Shown: piece after piece, positions 24,533 to 37,317 of the stretch
How positions within the stretch are numbered: position 1 is the stretch's first letter
Layout of the letters: every line of letters starts with the position of its first letter
Position numbers and translations under genes: made by a program
DNA from: Manihot esculenta
Taxonomy: Eukaryota; Streptophyta; Magnoliopsida; Malpighiales; Euphorbiaceae
Assembly: GCF_001659605.2 (NCBI RefSeq)
Contig: NC_035174.2
Location: 2,606,389-2,670,388, forward strand
DNA: 64,000 nt
Direction of reading: 5' to 3'
The notes under the pieces: generated by a model
Told to the model about the DNA's origin: nothing
Database searches by the model: none
The model's input: only the letters and a program-made list of their open reading frames with translations

Positions 24533-25899
24533 GCTCTATGCTACAGCCACTTAGATGTTTTCTTCCAATGTGTGTGGATGTGCTTTGAGTTTGTCTCCAG
24601 TTGGTTTGGTATCATCTCCATTCTTTAATGTATTTAGATTTGTTAGCCTCTATAAATCTACCATTCAAGTCGAGAAATAAATGGGATCGATAGTTCATAT
24701 TACCATAAACTTGTCCTCTCTCATACTCACAGATTCATTTTCCATTTGAATGGTTCTGTTTTAGACAGTGATAGAGACCACTGAATTCCTAAATCTGTGA
24801 AGATTTCTCTCTTGGGGTTTAGGACTCGTCACTCGACAGAGGAAGAACGTGTAGTGCATTTTTACCCAATTTGATAAATGTGGAGGCACTTGTGTTTCTT
24901 TTATTAATGAAACAGTAGTGGTTGATTGATGATTAATAATTATTATGATACCTTGCTTCCTGTAGAGGCTACAAAATGACAAAAAGGAAGGTGTAATGGC
25001 TATCAAGTAGCTAACCTGACCAATCATAGAGAGACGAATTTGTAGTAAAGCGTAGATGAAATGATAACCATGGATTTGTTTAAGCAAAACTTCAAAAGAT
25101 TTTAAGCAAGTTATCAATCCAATTTTAGAAAGCCTTCTTCTCTTCCCTCCCTACAAAGGCTATAATAGCTACCACCCACCAAGGGCATGAGGTATCCAAT
25201 TGCGTATTGGGATTTTTGAGCTCCTTAATTGGCCATTGTCAACAGCAGCAGTAGTAACCAATTATTGAAAAAGGGTAAGAAAGCAGAAAAAGGAAAGCGA
25301 TTATCTTGGGTATATGATGCAAAGAAAATGAAAGTGCAAAGTTGCTAATGATGTTATTTTAGGAGTAGAAACAATAATTGCCCAAAAGGATATATATGAT
25401 ATTATATTTGGATTGGAAAGAATCACCTGGTGTACTATAGGCTTTAGTAGTGAGAAGTGAGGAGGCACAAAGGACATTTTTCATTGGGTGTTCAATGTAA
25501 CTTTGTCTTTGGACTCTTTGGCTTTCAAGATCTTTAGATGTGACTTTATTAGATTAGGATACTTAATTTGGAAGAAGAAAGGTAAAGTTCCAATGAAATT
25601 GTACTAAAAGTAAACTGCGCTTCCAAAACTTAGCGGTAGAATGATGGTATGATTATGAAAGGAAATCAGTTCAAATTCGTTTCCATATTTTTATTGGGGA
25701 CAAATAAATTTATTTTAATTTTTTTTATTAAACAAGTCTATAATTTTAAATTTAAGGCAAAAATATACCATAACATACTAAAATATTAATTTTAAATGAG
25801 TTTGTACTTACAATTTAAAGTAACGATGCAATTTTTCCTATGTGGTCCTTTATAACTCGATATTCTCGATTTTTTCTCTTTTTTAAATCTAACTTCTTC
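24533..25899. other. BAG 3' flank and intergenic
   Basis: The BAG 3' UTR probably runs to about 24680; an aataaa-type signal lies in gagaaataaatggg near 24673. The remainder has no recognisable gene. Bases 25680-25830 become AT-rich before the LINE remnant. Confidence 0.5.
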
Positions 25900-26785
25900 T
25901 TTTTCCTTCCCATAAAAGACGATCTGCGTCAATTGACTATCGATAAAAAAGAAGATATTGTTGTTCCTATTAAGAGTTCCAGAGATATTCCAATCGTCAC
26001 TTATAATTTCTGTATGGTGAGGATGTTTCTCACGTACAATCCAGACAATTTTCAGAATATACAGACTTTTTTTACAAATTTATGGAGGCAATCCTCGGAT
26101 TGGTTTCTAATTACAAGTTGGACATTTTATTTTTGATGGAAATAAAAACTATTAGTTCTCGTATGAAATTTTTTCGTAATTTTTTACATTTTGATAGTTG
26201 CTTCTCAATCAATAGACAAGAATTAATAAGAGACCTTTCGTTAAAATGGAAGAGTTATGGATCTGTTTTTGTGGTTGATTTTTCTTCAAATTTTATTGAT
26301 TCGATTATTTCAAAAGGTAATGTTCAATGGAGGTTTACTAATTATTATGGGTTTTCAGAATCGCAATGACGACGTCAGTTTTGAAACTTTATTTGAATTT
26401 TATCTTGTAGAAACTTTATTCGAGTTTTATCTTGTAGAAACTTTCTTCCGTGGTTTTATTCGGCAGATTTTAATAATTTATGCTTGAGAGATGAAAAAGG
26501 AGAAATATTTTTGTCAAATTATCTTATGCAGAGATTTAGACAGTCACTTAGAATAATTTTTGTCAAATTATGTTATGTAGAAATTTAATTTTGAATAATT
26601 ATAAATCTTTGTTATACTCTAGAATTGATATTTCTGTTGGATGGATTTGTCATAATATTACTCTAACTGCTCATATTTTGGCTAGAGAATTTATCAGATA
26701 TAATTGTCTCTCTATTTGAAATAATATCCCTCTTTATTTGATAAGATTTTATTAATACAATCAGTAATTTTACTTTTAAAAAAAA
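25900..26785 (+). mobile_element. Internally deleted and scrambled L1-type LINE
   Basis: Three pieces of a plant L1 lie in order. Bases about 25900-26080 encode an ORF1-like N-terminus (DLRQLTIDKKEDIVVPIKS, NFCMVRMFLTYNPDNFQ, NLWR), resembling the DUF4283 region. Bases about 26080-26560 encode the start of ORF2 endonuclease (LGLVSNYKLDILFLMEIK, SLKWKSYGSV, WRFTNYYGFSES, PWFYSADFNN matching the usual GDFNEI block, NYLMQRFRQSL). Bases about 26605-26750 encode the end of the ORF2 RNase H region (TLTAHILAREFI, NNIPLYLIRF, with one in-frame TGA where Trp is expected). A run of A follows at 26776-26784. Reverse transcriptase is entirely missing. Tandem duplications of about 27 bp (26378-26435) and about 47 bp (26506-26600) break the endonuclease frame. 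It is dead. Confidence 0.75.
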
Positions 26786-29700
26786 TAAATTTCTACTTTA
26801 AATCTCTATTTTTCTTAGTTTTTATCATTTATTTTTATTTTTATTAAAAGTATTATATACAATTTAATATTTAAATATTACAAAAGAATAATATTTTATT
26901 ATTAAAAAAATTAATACTTGAATATATTTTGCTAAAAAATTAAGATCAGATTTCCAAAAGTAAGAATACATCGTATAGAGAAGAAACAGTATAGGCCTAT
27001 GAACTACTGCAAACCACCAGCTGCCTAACCCAAAAGCCTAAAGCCCCTTACAAATACCCCAGCGCCCCCTAACAAAGAAAGCCCAAACCAATCCAAAAGG
27101 AGACATCAGCCCCAAGCCCTTGAACTGCGAAACCCTAGCAACCTAACCAAAGAAGCTTGCAGCGCCGCCGGTGAGGGAGAAACTGAGAAGAACAGCTGAG
27201 AGAGGCAAAGAGGCAGTTGAATCGATTCTATTATAAAAACAACGAAAGCATAACCAAACTTATTTTCTTATCAAAAAGGAGATCCCACCATAGATCAAGC
27301 AATCGCACCGATGAAGGTAAACGAAGAGCTTTTCAGTGATACAAAACACGTCATTCAAGGTTCTGCTTCACAAGCCTCCTTGTAGACCAACATCGGAATA
27401 ACAGAAGGGTGAAAGCAACGCCAATCTGCGCATTATGTCAAGTCTCTTGCAAATTAGCTTGATAAATGAAGTCAGCCTCACACCAACAAAAGTAGCTCAA
27501 CAAAATATTTGAATTAAGTTGAACTAACCAAAAGAATGGCAACAACGAATGCTAAATAGTCACAAGGGCATAAAGAAGAAAGGGTACAAGGAAGAAAGTT
27601 GGTACACAAAAGTTGCAAAAGGGAGGCTTTAATTTACTAAATAAAAGTACAATGATTAAATTATAATTTTACAAGGCTACAAGGACACAATTTAATTTTG
27701 GCACAGGAACTCTCCTTACACACTCTCTCTTTCTACACACTTTCTCTTGCAAGTGGTTTCAGCGGGCTGTGTATGTAAAGCCATTTCACTCTTTGTTCTT
27801 AAATGGAATGGATAGGTGGGGTTTTATAGACTTCCCCACCTTTTTTATACTTGGCTATCATTAATTTAAAAAACAAAATCAAAAATAGAAAATTTCCCAG
27901 TCTTATAAGGGTAGAGATAAGTTATTCAATGATTTTTTTTTCATTTTCCCATTTGGTCCAATTGCTCTAAAATATTTTGGTTGCTGCTAGGAGGATGTCG
28001 GTACAAGAATTCTATAGAAAATGGCCCATCTACTCTTTTGCGGAGAAATAGAAGACTACACGGACCTGCCATGTGTAACGGTAGGATCTTCATGTTCGGT
28101 GTGCTTCACCCGTGCTCTTGTCTGTTTATGCTTGGTGAGGTTCCGGGCTTCTTGGCTACTACAGCATTGGCAAGCCTTTGAGCTTCCGGGCATCTTTCCT
28201 GTCTTAGCAAGCATTCGAGCTTTCGAGCATCTTTAATCTTGTGAGCTCTTGGGCACTTTCTAGTCATTTCGAGCTCCTGAGCACTCTGTGGCCCCTCTGA
28301 GCTTCTGGACGTTCTTTGGTCCCAACCAGCCTCGCGTACTTCACAACGCTCGTCCACTCCGCAATTCATCCCGCTTGGCAGGTCGTCCCGCCTAGCGTCA
28401 ACTTCTACAAGTTTCGTCCGCTCAGCCAACTTATTCCGTCAAAGTTCAAAAGTCTCGCCTCGTTTACAATAGATCTCCAATATTGTAAATTAGCCTGAAC
28501 TTCTTGATTTTCACTTAATTAAGGCAAACTCTAAATATGACTTTTTTTTACCTATATAAGCTCACAAATTAAAGAGCGACAATTATTTCCTGCATGTAAA
28601 AGAAAATCAAGGCTAGAAAAAATAGGTATTAAAGACCCCTTAAAAAAATACGGTCCATCGATAAAAAAAATAAAAATAAAAAGAATATATAAAAAATAAT
28701 AAAAGTATCGTCTATCTAGAGATAAAAAAGAAACTCATTTTTCCGACAATAAAAGAGGCTTTTTTTACTCAATGAGATGGGGAAAAATTGACAAGCGATA
28801 GAGGTTTAGAGACTCGACTCCCAGAGAGATTCTCCCTTTAGAAAATTAAAAAAAAAAAAAATATCAGATAGACTTATTCAACATATATAGATATGTCTAA
28901 ACTTATTTCTAATTATGAAAACATGTTGCTATTTTAAACTTTACTTACATAATCTAAATCAAATTTTAATTAACTATTCTAAGTGTAATAAGCAGAAGTT
29001 GGCTTAACCATCCGAAAATCAACTCGATTGTTGGACAATATACTATCCCGCATTTCGTGCGTTAAGAATCAATTCAAACATAATTGATTTATACTGTATT
29101 GATATTTTTTTTTTGAATGAATTCAAAAGTTTAATTTCATTAATGAAACAAATACCCTTGATTTTCATATATACATGGGCTAGAGATTAGTTATAATTAG
29201 TGCATATTTTTATACTATTTATTGAGAGATGTGTTTTAAGTATAATGCGTCTACAAATGGGCCACCCCGTAAAAGCATTTAAAAATGTATTTGCATCTCT
29301 ATCTTAACATGTAAACGTTTACTTTTATTGAGTAATTTTAGAAATATAAAAGCAATCAAACAAGACGGAAATTGTGATTTTAACTCTAAAGTCAAATTAA
29401 GAATATAAAAAAAAAATTTTAATAAGATATTTATATAACACTCCTTACCCTATCAATCACCATTTTAACTTTCATATAACATATTTATACAATCAAAGTA
29501 ATATTTTCGACAAGTAAAATCAATCCCTAACTTCACATATCTATAGGAAGACTATAGGAAGACTAAAGGGAAATAAAAAATCATACAAATATTAAATCTT
29601 TTTTAAATTTTTTTTTCCATTTCTACTCTCTAGCTATTTTTTTTCCCTTCGATGTTCTTTCACCTATGTTAATTTATATCTTAAAGGTTTGAAATAAAAA

Positions 29701-32700
29701 AACCAAACATGAAAGTTAAAAATGTAAATCTGGCAGGATAAGTTTTAACAGAGTAGTATGTGTTAGTATCACAACTTATCGTATAGTTATTGAAATTAGG
29801 TCTAAGATATACCAAATAAAAGTTGAAGTAAAGAGTTAAACTTTCATAAATTGACCAAATTTTGAATCTGTAGGTGAGATGATGTAAATTGCAAGTAAAT
29901 TCAAATTGGACACAGTAATAGTATATTCGAAACATTCGGAACAGAGTGTATTAATTATACCATAACTAATTATTTATTGAATAAAATTTATTAATACCGA
30001 TACCAAATAAATTTTAAGAAGTATGACTAAAACTTTACAGGAGATATTTTAATAGGATAAAAGGTGTTATAATTTACATCAAATTCTGTCATGAAAAAAA
30101 TAATTAGTATAAAGGTAAACAACATTTACAAAAAGGTTGCAAATTTAGATTTAAATATTTTTTCTAAAACATATATTTTTATATTTTTTAACGTGAATTC
30201 TAATTAGGTAATAAAAAATATTTTAATAAGTAAAAGTAGAATAACTTTATCCTTTAAAAATTTCAAATCTTTTATGAATTTTGAGAATATAATGAACACT
30301 ATTATATATAAATTTTTAATATTTTATATTTTCAGTATTATTATTAAATAATAAAAAATAAATTATTTTTTAAAATAATTTACGTGAAAAAATATTTTGC
30401 ATATGAAAAATATTTTTTTAAATATAAATTATTTTTCTCAAACAACCAGTCTTAAAAATGAAAAGTAAATATAGGATAATTGAAAGAGTCTCCCTTTTGA
30501 AGTTTGGAGAGAATTTTTGCAAAGAATAATCAAATATAAAAATTCAGTGTTTTGAAAAGAAGTGGTTTAGTATAATTACCAATCACAGATTAGTGAGAGG
30601 TGGATCAACCATGAATAAAATCCCATTATCTCTATCTTTTCGATATTTATTTTTTGTCAGCATTTTACTTTTCTTAAATTCATGAGTTTTGTTTTATATG
30701 CAAGTCGAACGAGAAAAAAAATTTTTAATTTATAACTATTCGAAATAAATTATCATATTATCAAAATTTAGATAATAAAAATAAATATATATATGCATGT
30801 ATCAAACATTAAAAAATAATTTTATTTTTAATGACCCTTTAATAGATAATTCTGTGCAAAGTTGATAATACTTGGTGTAATAAAAAAAAAAAATCATTCT
30901 TATGAACCACTCTGGCCTGTGAGTGCGGGTAGAAATCCTCTCATTTTTATTATGTTGCAAGCATCAGGCATCCAACAAACAACTTGGTTATGTTCTAAAT
31001 TTTGGTTAAGAGCTTGCCACTATGTCTATATTGAGCCACCTTAAAATGTTGAAACTATCATCCCTGGAAGTATCGAAATGCTGATAATATAAATCTCCAT
31101 CAAAATATCCATGCTGATTGTTAAGACTGTCATTGAAGGTGGGGTATAGCCCAAGACCCCACCACGCTCGTCAAACATGGCTAAGTGGTCGGTGGACACC
31201 TGGGCTACTCCAAGATATAGCCAGCCACAGCCAATTTGAGAGGACATTACCTCTTTCCTCCAACGTTGCTTGAAACCTAAGAGGAGATATGGATTCACGG
31301 ATCTAAATAATCAGGTTGTGTTCATAACCTACCTGGGCCTATACAACTACCTTTAAAGCCCATGAAAATTGCTTGGACTTTCAGATGACCTCCAGCTCCA
31401 GGGGCCCGATAATTCTCTTCCACCATCCATACAAAAGCAATTATCGCCCAAGTATTTGTATAATTTGTGAAGGCCCAGAATGCGAAGGGCGAGACTCAAA
31501 TCAACAAGGACTTCAATTCAATCTTATTCTCAAAACTGGCTTTTGTTATATCATCTCTAGTAAAGAATATATTTATCAACTTCTTTACCAGCCAACTTTA
31601 TGCCACATACAAAAAAAAAAGCCTTAATGCAGACAGCATCATTTTTATTAACTTCTTTAACGTAACGTCCAACTTGTCCAAAAAGATTAATTAGCACTTT
31701 AAAGTTGAATGTTAATTTATGCTGTTGGGTGGGTGGGTTTAGACTTTTATCACCTTACTATTACCACTTTTAATTATTTAATTTCCCTTCATCATTCTCG
31801 TGAATTCTACGTATGCACTATGTAATGCATATGTACTTCTTAAACAAGAATATTTTTAGTTGCAATTATTGAATGTAAGCTGAAATCTTTTCATTTAATT
31901 TTGAAATACAATTTGAATCTAAAATCTTTAAATTTTGAAAATTAATTTTAATATGACTGAATGAAAATAGTTTATTATTTCTAAAAGGAAAAAAAAAAAA
32001 CCTATATATTGATAAAACAGTTAAAACAACAAGCAAAGTCCATGCCTAGATTCTCAAAAATTAATTTCAATGCGTAATACCGTCAAATTTGAAAGCTCAC
32101 CCATTCTTTTGACTTAATATAGATTGTCTAAAATTAGGAAAGAATCAGTGTATTTATGTGACGTTAATTTCCAACTGCATGCAGACTGAAAGAATTACAT
32201 GCAAATTTTCGACACGGAATCCTGGGCCTAGGCTGCGAAACCTTGTCTCTTGTATGCCGTCGACCGAGCCTAGATCTCGGACATGTATTCTTCTCTCTGT
32301 TCATAGTCCGAGGAATATTCTACAAAAATTGCATCATATATGATAGACATGCTTCAAAAAAAATTATATAGTATTGTCATGTGAAAAATTTTAATTACTT
32401 TATAATTATTTTATACTATATTTAAATATTTAAGGTAGAATGATTCTTCTTTATCCTATCGTATGTCCCCGGGAGAGGGAGCTGTTGCCATTTATCACCT
32501 TAAAGATAAGCTAAGATATAATCAATGACAATGATCACATTCAAGTCCCTCTCAAAATTTTATCTTTCTGAATCTGACCCAACTGAGTAACTCCCACGAA
32601 ACTGATTTTGTGAGGTGTGACGCCATTGCTCTATCTGAAAGCTAAAGGCTTTTTTTTTCCCCTTCTTTTCTGAAAAGAAAAACCAATCCATATGTACATA

Positions 32701-34659
32701 ACTTTCTTAAGAACTCAATCTGATGTGGTCAGTGACATGGATTCTTAATCATCCTTTTATATTTCGATAAGATAAGAATATTCGGCCGTGATATTAAGCA
32801 AGATTGTTTTCTGCTACTTTAGCAAGTATTCTATTGGGTTGATGATACTTGCTATTGGGTTGATGATATGGATGCAATGAACTAGACAAGTTGAATTTAG
32901 TTGGAGTCTCCAGTTTTCCAACATTGCAGAAAGTAAAGGTGGTGCGTGTTGCTTTGAATGCTTTTTTAACATATATAATTGAAACTCCTTAGGATAAATA
33001 TTACATGTTACTTTTAGAATGAATATATGCGAGTTAAAAACAGAAGATGACAAAGCTTTCGGTCTGATGAATCATTCATAACCAAGACTTTAAGCAGCCC
33101 CTACGCACAGCCACCAGTAAAGCTAGCTTAGGTGTTGCAAAAGTACACAACGTCGGCGCGTGAACGGTGGGTGGGTGAGTGAGGCCTGAGACAAGAATAT
33201 ATATATAATAGTAATGGTTTTAGGTTTGTTGCACTTGTAATATTTTTTGACTTTCAAAGCATCTGTTGGTCGGTTTTCAACTTTCAAGTTCAATGTTAAC
33301 CATTTTCTAACTGACACAGGAATATCACATTTCATTAGTCTGCCTTGTGTTTTTGAAACAGGAGTATGCTTTGAAGATTGTAAGGAAATGGTCCTAGTGA
33401 TTGCTACACACTAATTCCAGGCTTTAGCCAAGGAAATTCACATTGAAGACACATATCTTTTTTTTATTTTATTCCTCTCGAGGATATTCATAATCTTTTT
33501 ATACATAATATTTGCATATTGTGGATAGGTATGAGGCATGAAGTGATATGGCGTTAGTTAACTTTAATTCCTCCTTAAGATAGGAAAATCCTTCAGATAA
33601 GCATGCAATTGATTCATGAAACCAAAGTGGATAAAAGGATTTAATTAAATTAATATTTTAAAAGATTTTATTAGATTAATACACATAAAACATGTGGTGG
33701 GTTCCAAGCATTATTATAATATTTTATTTTCATATTCGGAGGTAAAAATATTCAAAAGAGTGAGTCAGATTCAATAATATTTTCCGCTTTTTATTCCACA
33801 AAGGAAATTTTGGTTCCAAGTTGCAACATACTTAGTTCATGCATGCATGGTTTGAAGATAAAGAACATGTTCCCCCGAAAGAAAAACAATGAAAAGAATC
33901 AGAATTGAAACGTGTAATTGAAAAATTGAAGATCCATTACGTGTGTGTTTTAAGATTCTGATAAGCATCTATGCACAGTACTGCGTCATGGTCACCAAGA
34001 GGCCCAAAGTGACACGGAACTGGGGGTCTGGGGCCATGTAAACTCTCTTTCTTTTTCTTTTTTAAAGAAAATAGTTCCAGTTATCCGAAAACAAGGGTCG
34101 GGGGTGGGGTTTATCCAAGCGTGGAGGCTTGTTACGTGCGCCGTCTTGTCTCCTTGAAAGGGTTCCGCCTACCTTTTGACTATGACCATACTTTTGTTTT
34201 CTTTTAGCCTCTATCAATAGTTTCTCCATTACTGCAGCTCCTTTGCCTCCCTAACTGCAACAATACTAAATTTGGTCAAATTCCATTTGCCTATTCATTT
34301 TTGCTGGACTGCCCTTCTCTCTCCCACGTATTTTTCCGCAGACAATGAATTGCCAGGATTACAACTTTTTCTTTAAAAAAAAAAATCATCATAAATACTG
34401 ATCAACTCAATAAAACTTAAATAATTTTAAAACCGCAAGTTATGAGCTCAAACTATACATTGAGTTAATTATATATATAAAAAATCATAAATACATATTT
34501 TTCTTTATTCTAGTAATTAATGTCTTTATCTAATATATAAATCAATTTTTTTTAATTTTAATTTCTAATAAAATTTGAATTGATTTGTCTTTGCGTGCTG
34601 ATTAGTTTTTAATTCAAAAATATTTAAAAAATTTAAATTTAAACTTTAATCAAAATCCT
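26786..34659. other. Long intergenic interval, mostly AT-rich
   Basis: No intact gene. Bases 27000-27310 are GC-richer and, on the minus strand, resemble a L1-type 5' region. Bases 27700-28480 look like an old LTR-type element, with a CT-rich block, ttttataga and degenerate GAGCT repeats at 28137-28320. Bases 30900-31530 are another GC-richer island with no coding similarity. Bases 32150-32340 and 33960-34200 are small GC-richer patches without recognisable content. The remainder is AT-rich and unremarkable. Confidence 0.4.
28137..28320 (+). repeat. Degenerate tandem GAGCT...GGGCAYCTT repeats
   Basis: Copies of a gagctNNNgRgcaNctt-like unit begin near 28180, 28217, 28243, 28271 and 28299, with a further related unit at about 28137 (gaggttccgggcttctt). 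Spacing is 26-37 bp. It lies in a GC-richer block that may be the interior of a decayed non-coding LTR element. No coding role is apparent. Confidence 0.45.
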
Positions 34660-34667
34660 TTTAAAAT

Positions 34668-35384
34668 TAGAGATATAAACGAGCTGAATCGAGTTTTAAA
34701 AAGTTCAAACTTAATTCGTTAAAATTTTTTTAAATTCGAATTGAATTCAAGTTTTATTCATTTCTAACTTGAGTCTAATATTAAGAAGTTTAAGTTTTAT
34801 TCATTTCAATCTCGAGCTGACTCGTTTAGTAAACGAGCTTAGACGAGTCGGATTTTTATCAAATTTAGTCTCAAATTATTTAAGAGTAATTCAATTTATT
34901 TACGTGTATAATGAGTTTTAGTTTAAAATTAATAAATTTTAAATTAAAATAAATTTAATTAAATAATTATATTTACAAATTAGCTCGTAAACTTATTAAG
35001 ATGAATTTTTAAATCTTAATAGTTCAAATATATACAAGTGAGTGTAACTAAACTATATAGAGATGAATTTTAAAAAATTTAGGTTTGGTTCATGAAAATA
35101 TATGTAGGGTTTGAGTTTATTTATCGTATGATAATAATTTCAACTTACTTAACAAGACTGGTCATGAGCCTATTCGCGAGCCTGCTCATGAATTTAGAAA
35201 CGAACTGAACTTACAAATCTTAATGAGCCAAATACTATGAAGTTCAAACTTGGCTCGTTTACTAAACGAGCTTAAAAATTAAGCTCAAATTTGGTTCGTT
35301 TAGAAATCGAATCGAACTCGATCGAGTTTTTATTGAATCGAATCTCGAGTAGCTCATGAATGGTTTAGTGCATTTACATCCCTA
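34668..35384. mobile_element. Putative non-autonomous hAT-like element
   Basis: The ends are imperfect inverted repeats (tagagatataaa on the left, tttacatcccta on the right). The flanking 8-mers tttaaaat (34660-34667) and cttaaaac (35385-35392) agree at 6 of 8 positions, suiting a decayed 8-bp hAT target duplication. Inside, the palindrome ctcgttta-rtaaacgag occurs twice, in opposite halves (near 34821 and 35253). No transposase coding was found. Confidence 0.45.
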
Positions 35385-35392
35385 CTTAAAAC

Positions 35393-37317
35393 ATAGACAA
35401 TATATTTATTTGTATTTCTAAAAATTTATTCCTCATAAAGTAAAGGAAGTTTTTATCCTGCAGTCCATATGGCTCTGACTACTCCATTTGTTTTAGCATA
35501 TATATAGTTTTATTATACATTCCTTAATTAAAAAATGGCATTAAGTGTTAGTGATTATATTATTTAATTGACATCCTCAAATTGAACTATTTTTCATAAT
35601 ATGCATATTGACTGATGATATTAATTAAATTTTTCAAAAAAAAAAATTTAATAGTAATATAAATAATAATTTATAAATAAGGTCTGGTAATCTTGCAGGA
35701 GATGATATTATTATTGGCTTAAGGAAGTTGAGAGTATCCCATATTTTATGGAAGAGCATGGGGAGAGAGGTTGACTTGAGAAGGTGATTATTTTTGTTAA
35801 TGCAATTTCTTATAATGTCGATCCAGGAAAACATTAGCGAATCTAGTTCAGCAAATTTTATTATTTTAGCTTTAGGGTTTTATGATTCTGAAACTGGATG
35901 AATAATTAAAAAGAAAGAAAGAGAGAGGGGCCTAATTTAAATAGGGCAGTAATTAAATAATGGAGGGTCAACCCTTAACACCTAATTATTCTTAAGATTT
36001 TTAAGGTTACAACAGATATATAATTAATTAAGGTATAATTAATGGAATATAAACCACGTAGAAAATTCCAATTAATCGGATTCCCTTAATCCAAGATTGG
36101 AGATCTTAAGCATAAAAAGCGACAGAAATTTATTAAGTGGAATTATCTTTAATGGAGTCTTCAGTATGACTCTTTAAGTAATCCCCCCATTGACTTTGCA
36201 CATGCATCTGCATCTGCATATATTCTCTCTTTTTCGCTACTTTACTAGTAATTAAAAGATTCCCATTTCAGGGGAGAAAAAGTAGAGAATTGGTCGCCAT
36301 CAAGCAACCGGCCGCCCGCAACGGCTGAGACGTCGTGTGTTATAGCTCAACCAACCGACAGGCTACCCTAATTTTAAACCCATATCTATGCATTGTTTTT
36401 AGTTTTTATCTTTTTTTAACTTCACCTAGGTTAGGTCTATAGCTCCATGACAAATTTCATCTTTTCTCCCATTAATTTAAGTAATCAACGTCTACTAATT
36501 ATATATTTTGTCATTTGTCTGCATGCGTAGGTAGCATTTTGGTTAATTTTCCCCACAAAAACTGCAATTTTAAGATTAAAGAAAATGTACAACACATACA
36601 TGTGCAAGTCGAACTTGAACTCTTGAAAAGCTTGTCGGCATGCAAGCAGAAGCCTTGTGGAAGGAACTAATTAGTGAAGCTCAAGATTAAGTATAATAAC
36701 ATTTTACTAATATTTATCATTAAAAAAATCTTTGTAATACAATGGCAATATTAAATAAATGTTTTACCAATGGCGGTACTGAAATATATCGTCAAGTTCT
36801 CCTGTTTTTCAAATTCAAATGTGGTCATTTGTTAAAAAAAATGTTTAATTTTACTCATTTAAATATTTTATTTCAATATTCACTTATACAGCCTTGTAGT
36901 ATTTTTTTTTTTTTTCCATTTTAGCTTTCAGAGGTTTGCCGGCTTTCACTCTAATAATTTTGCACAATAGAACATCTCCTTTTCCTTTAAATTGAACGTA
37001 AAGATTATATTTAAATTTGAATTGAATTCAAATAAAATTAGTGGATTAATCAAAGCTTTGAAATAATTAGAACTGGTTTATACACGTATAACTTTAATAA
37101 ACAGCGGTGCAATATATAAAGCGGCTTTAGCTGCCTCCCATGATATTTAGAAAAAAAGAAAGAAAAAAAGTATTTGAAAAATTCACTTATTTATATTTTA
37201 TAATTAATTTGGTCCATAGTGAATTAGATAAATATTTTCCTCTTTTCAAAAAGCAAAATTGAATTTGATTAGATGTAGAGTAAATGCTCCCAGCAAAAAG
37301 AGAAAAGGACACATTAA
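35393..37317. other. Intergenic, 3' of the MATE gene
   Basis: AT-rich sequence with no recognisable gene. Bases 36290-36370 form a small GC-rich patch (aaccggccgcccgcaacgg). The 250 bp next to 37318 are likely the MATE 3' UTR. Confidence 0.45.

Noticed and set aside
30862..31694. Short frames in the GC-richer island near 31 kb
   Set aside because: No recognisable domain, overlapping frames on both strands; probably an old repeat.
32158..32343. 61-codon frame MTLISNCMQTERITCKF...
   Set aside because: Short, Arg/Ser-rich, with no homology recognised and no promoter context.
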